DNA of 64,000 nt from Crocinitomicaceae bacterium (GTDB lineage: Bacteria > Bacteroidota > Bacteroidia > Flavobacteriales_D > Crocinitomicaceae), in assembly GCA_024643545.1 (NCBI GenBank), contig JAHEMR010000034.1, forward strand, positions 1 to 64,000, read 5' to 3'. A program made the position numbers and the translations under genes. Below, piece by piece: positions 63,101 to 64,000 of this stretch. Positions within the stretch are counted from its first letter, which is position 1; each line of letters begins with the position of its first letter. Under the pieces are notes generated by a model. It had not been told where the DNA came from and ran no database searches. It saw only the letters and a list, made by a program, of their open reading frames with translations.

Positions 63101-64000
63101 TACATTAAAACTCATTCCCGGGTATTGGGAAACAGCTACAGAATTGTAATAACTTCCATACCCACCTGCACTTAGTCCCGTGGGATTAGTGAAATTCGTA
63201 ATACCTCCAGTTGTTGTGACATTAGTTAAATAATATGAGGAAGAACTTGTTGGAACACATGGCCCGAAATCAACTAATGTAGGATTAGATGTCCCAGCAT
63301 TCACACCACAATAAACTACACATCTGAACCATGTTGGTGCCGTAATCGTTGGAGAAAAAGTTGGTGAACTTGTTCCAACATTAGTCCAAGGACCTGTTGA
63401 ACTTGGTCCAGATTGCCACTGGTATATAAGTCCAGTACCTGGAGTTGCATTCTGAAGTGTTAGAGTTGTTGTCGTAGAAGGAGGTACTGCCGCAGGTGTA
63501 GCGACCGTATTACCAGGTGTTGGTGTTCCAGAACATGGAACTACAGTTATTAAGGAAAAATCATCTACTGTTAGATACCAAGGCGCACTAGATGCAACAC
63601 ATCTGATACCTATATAATAAGCTCCCGTAGTAGGAACCGTAAAGTTCCCGTTTAAATCAGCATAATTTGCATTCGTAATATTTGCTGGAACAGATGCAAT
63701 TGTATTTGTTTGAGCAGCTAGAGTTGCAGCTGTACCATAGGTTAAACTTAAAGGACCAAATCCAGCAATCCCATCAGCCTTGTACAAAACTCTAGAATTG
63801 TATGTAACACCCGCTGTCAAATTGAAAGGACCTACAGTATATACATTGCCTGCAGTTTGACCGTATCTAAACGACATGAATTTTGTATCTGCATTCCCTG
63901 ACCTATTGTAGGTTGTTTGGTTTGCAATGTACGTAGGCTGTAATGTTGTAGTACCAGAACGCGCCCAAGCCCCACCAGTCACTGTTGGAAAACCATTAGC
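54197..64000 (-). CDS. giant T9SS-exported mosaic adhesin-like protein (5' end beyond window)
   Basis: The frame stays open to the window edge, so the N-terminus and signal peptide are missing; at least 3,267 codons are seen. Approximate order (residue 1 = the GTG at 63982): two tandem units of a 'YQWQS..STGPWTNVG' Ig-like module plus GEVED-type domain (149-620); a lectin-like beta-sandwich (815-1072); a further beta-sandwich (1416-1626); a CUB-like domain (1793-1899); 13 Ig-like modules of about 73 residues (2176-3128); and a T9SS type A sorting domain with YPNP (3190-3261). No catalytic motif was found. It is probably a surface or secreted adhesin; whether it helps gliding, biofilm or prey contact is unknown. 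Confidence 0.9.
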   Translation of the reverse strand, partial: ANGFPTVTGGAWARSGTTTLQPTYIANQTTYNRSGNADTKFMSFRYGQTAGNVYTVGPFNLTAGVTYNSRVLYKADGIAGFGPLSLTYGTAATLAAQTNTIASVPANITNANYADLNGNFTVPTTGAYYIGIRCVASSAPWYLTVDDFSLITVVPCSGTPTPGNTVATPAAVPPSTTTTLTLQNATPGTGLIYQWQSGPSSTGPWTNVGTSSPTFSPTITAPTWFRCVVYCGVNAGTSNPTLVDFGPCVPTSSSSYYLTNVTTTGGITNFTNPTGLSAGGYGSYYNSVAVSQYPGMSFNVTLNSIYSSDYFHLWVDWNNDYDFADAGEAIFLGSSYIASANITVNIPAGQTPGDYRMRCANGYFGAQSSCGPSTSAEYEDYKITVVAPPPCAGTPTPGNTVASVTSCPPGTSINLSLQTPTIGTGVTYQWQSAPSSTGPWTNVGASAATLSQVISANIWYRCIVACSAGTTGTSNPVQITLGQCVPTGFTTSSSYYISNFTTTGGVSNITNASVASASGGYSNFSNLICSQVTGANITFNITPNLGTHYFYIWVDWNDDYDFLDANEAVYTGTGYLANLSLLYTIPGSVAPGNHRVRIANNYIGTIASSCGPATYGEFEDYTILVIPPPTSPAINAAAYTTCAAGVSLIPVTAPQANEIFYWQTSATGTATTNNANPYVVYGNGTYYLRAYNSLYNLWATASTSIVVSAFPTVTPPTAIIVSSPSCPSASLTMGAAPSGTNYYWQGTNSAGFSTTSNATAAYTASTTGTYYVRAKDANDCWSDNTSSLVTIYTSPNATANFVAPTTCGTNGQIVFNVQGSGTVFLSDFGTNTLPAGTVSAGNDFNPSVNGRMQLTSPAGSKNGGVVIPNNTGIASNDFQIDFDFVTISAGVAAADGFSYSYGPDVVALPNQTAVQTALGAAPATGVATLCPENGSGTGLKLAFDAYSNTGGCPVANGAAASGPNTSVGNSPGVYLMYNSTSLHQGSSCPGVLYYSNNTTWAASGIAGNVTSTHVTIKINAAGAVSMWQNGVQVVNNVSLGAGYLAADKSTWKHAFTARTGGLYEGHYIDNLDIHYNLYEYSIDNGATWTTQNPIPVPIGMYQTKVRYAGVTNGCETAATIGLASNGGVNVGTSLINGSPTANICSGTNFTVMTANLPNAGGGFTYQWQSSTNNGATWTNVGTLMIAYIDLTTSATQNTLYRLQVICPTVTTYSSVASVTIFQTPSFTLSASNNGIWCDNYTGAQTVTASNSGITYAWSPAASLSAATGQTVTSTIPAGTQATYTVVGTNVAGCASTQSISVGLPYINVTSNVSNFCGSGGAAVLTATTNAGANASFTWSNLSPTTATMTPNGATANVNITATSNFQVSIASYNGNAGCASVGNFSLGVYPLPSATVTTTASGVCPGTSAVINSGLSSGNFSAVCTPYVNYAAPSNATYLANTGIAQVALASGSLDDGGWSGIPLGFNFNFFGTTYNSINVGTNGVLQFGAYNATALGDFTIGALPNTVDPLGAIYICANDLVEYNTNNYVRYWTDGFAPNRRFIIEYYASQFGNAANNVRAKAVLYETIGVVDIQGIEIMSTNSKSIGVNNATGTVGAAAPNCPANTPNYWSGQTATIPAASPQAWRFTPPANYSTVWTATAGGTPIVVASGTNIFSLNVAPTVTTNYSISYTNQTTGCTNAPGSAQVTMAVLGVVAPSGVNALTSNALVCPNDPFTLSTNYTGIVDGLTYQWQSAPSATGPWTDIFGATASTSVQNMTATTYYRCNIQSCGGTAVPTAAVLVTYNTNCIAVPATGNNSITTCSGVIFDNGGLNGNYAASSNGYTVIYPSTPGYMVQIQGSQVTESSYDYLQIYNGVGTAGTQMYNFSGTANVGPFTSTTGPLTVNFYADPSVQYAGFSLTSTCIPPTPAVTSNISNGNICIGSPITMTAAITVPGTVYWFAGGCATTGQVGTGLSLTVSPTTTTTYYARLFDGSIWSNCSSYTVVVNTYPIVNAGLDVNLCNNTTTQLNGTVTNATAPGTFTQTYSGSGTDNTNFFIGGVTTGAPAGAVITSITYTANIGIYCALYNWYSWGLYVNGTYVTAGCDGTFTYNGLNGLPANGQLIQISSIDNDAFGDFVTMGLTVTVNYSYGASTVVWTPSTGLSSTTILNPVAGPTTTTNYTMSVTSAQGCTSTDQVLVTVIPAPANGPITGPTSVCAGSTVNFSNSVAGGTWSSSNASVVNMNSSNGSGVGSTAGTATISYTTNGANGCTTTTTANLAVVALPVATITANGPTAFCQGGSVTLTASPAASYLWNNNATTQSITVSTSGSYSVEITNASGCTSAISAPTVVTVNALPVAAIAANGSTVFCQGGSVDLTATGGSTYVWSNTLTGSTLSANTSGNYFVTVTNANGCQAVSNTVSVTVNPAPVAAITANGPTTFCQGNTVVLTAAGNGAIVWTNNQTSPSITVSASGSYGYTITGANGCSSTATPTVVSVATLPVVPAITGANNVCLGASTLYANTVTGGTWSSSNTAIAAVDALGTVSSASVGSATISYQVGLNGCATTVTKVINVQATPVATISAIGSTSFCQGANVTLVSSPGASYLWSNNATSQNVTLSTAGPITVQVTGTNGCSATSAPQTITVNPLPVLDPIAGASLVCVGSTGTITNTTAGGSWSSANANVAVVNALTGLVSGNTAGTANMTYSYTNANGCSAAVSAPVVVQALPNAATTVAGSTVFCQGGSVTISAPTAASYLWTPSGATTQSISATAGGTYSVQVTNGACSATSPVTVVTVHALPTASIASTSTSICQGGSVTLTAAPATLYAWTNGATTQSITVTAAGNYGLTVSNVYGCTSTAAPLAINVSSLPTSYISAAGPTTFCNGNSVVLSANAGTSYVWSNGATTQNITATTAGLYFVTITNAAGCSSVSNEISVTTQQAFGATATAVGPTAVCSGAYVTLVASPGSSYLWSNGATTQGINAGVNGNYSVTVTNALGCTSTSAVVPVSILPAPTAGITTSGATTFCEGGSVVLTGTGGNTYIWNSNYNGSTITATQAGTYVVTAYAANGCSDAAEVVVNVNEVPSGSLILDGNTVLCPGESLVISAQPNNTYSWSNTATTQSITVTSPGTYSAVLTGLNGCTSNSDVVTVTAGAATSSTINATAYSSYVLNEVIYTQSGTYTQTMLNAAGCDSTITLNLTLTVGIEEGSIADVKLYPNPTSESFTIQTSAPVYGTFSIVDAQGKIVFAGEMTGTETSVNISSVARGIYYLRIPEMSEPLRVVKN
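54600..57455 (-). repeat. array of 13 Ig-like modules inside the giant protein
   Basis: Thirteen consecutive modules of about 220 bp. Ten are of type A (pattern 'FCQGGSVTLTA...YLWSNGATTQSITV...GSYSVTVTNANGCSA'). Three are of type B (BIg2-like, 'GGTWSSSNASV...GTATISY...NGC'). The order from the N-terminal side is B A A A B A B A A A A A A. Most modules have one Cys near the start and one near the end. Confidence 0.85.
62120..63535 (-). repeat. tandem duplication of an Ig-like plus GEVED unit (about 700 bp each)
   Basis: Two consecutive units each begin with 'C.GTPTPGNTVA', pass through 'YQWQS.PSSTGPWTNVG' and end with a GEVED-like 'WVDWN.DYDF.DA.EA...EYEDY' domain. The boundary is near 62838. 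Sequence differences between the copies indicate an old duplication. Confidence 0.78.

Overview
The window looks like a chromosome segment from a Bacteroidota bacterium of the order Flavobacteriales. A Crocinitomicaceae member such as Fluviicola would fit, but the genus is my inference. Supporting signs are: low GC; TAnnTTTG-type -7 promoter elements with few Shine-Dalgarno sites; type IX secretion (T9SS) sorting domains with a YPNP motif; a TonB-dependent receptor paired with a DUF4249 lipoprotein; an S46 dipeptidyl-peptidase; a DUF1573 lipoprotein; and many lipoproteins and outer-membrane barrels. I saw no rRNA, tRNA, CRISPR array, insertion sequence or prophage.

Layout. 0.4-3.7 kb (-): TonB receptor and DUF4249 lipoprotein. 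3.8-8.2 kb (+): pabB, tilS, an RsmF-like rRNA methyltransferase and a Crp/Fnr regulator. 8.3-13.7 kb: an accessory-looking stretch with a membrane-anchored VOC protein, small membrane and lipoproteins, an MntA/HepT toxin-antitoxin pair, a barrel plus lipoprotein pair, and a decayed RelE/HigB-type toxin beside an intact HTH antitoxin. 13.9-18.4 kb: S46 peptidase, aroB and proline dehydrogenase. 18.4-23.9 kb (-): a tightly packed unit of thiolase, lipoprotein, barrel and T9SS cargo. 24.0-33.4 kb: FAD-linked oxidase, an 8-bp tandem repeat, then a fabG-hemB-hutH-membrane protein run (-), a glycosyltransferase, rarA, a lipid A-type acyltransferase and a propeller-like protein. 33.5-36.2 kb (-): leucine dehydrogenase, nusB, DUF1573 and yajC. 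36.3-53.9 kb: housekeeping genes (ABC exporter, phosphosulfolactate phosphatase, S1/P1-like phospholipase/nuclease, ettA, S41 protease, murB, pheT, arginine decarboxylase, arsC-like, pcrA) mixed with unknown proteins.

54.2-64.0 kb (-): one giant gene whose 5' end lies outside the window. It encodes more than 3,260 residues: two GEVED-type units, a lectin-like domain, a CUB-like domain, an array of 13 Ig-like modules and a T9SS C-terminal signal. It is most likely a cell-surface adhesin or a secreted matrix protein.

Most genes are ordinary flavobacterial core functions. The most notable items are the giant mosaic protein, the two toxin-antitoxin loci (one intact, one broken by two stops and a frameshift), the four-gene unit linking a thiolase to envelope proteins, a family of near-identical terminator hairpins, and several promoter elements so close to start codons that leaderless mRNAs are likely. 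I found no single locus that I can show to be an undescribed system.
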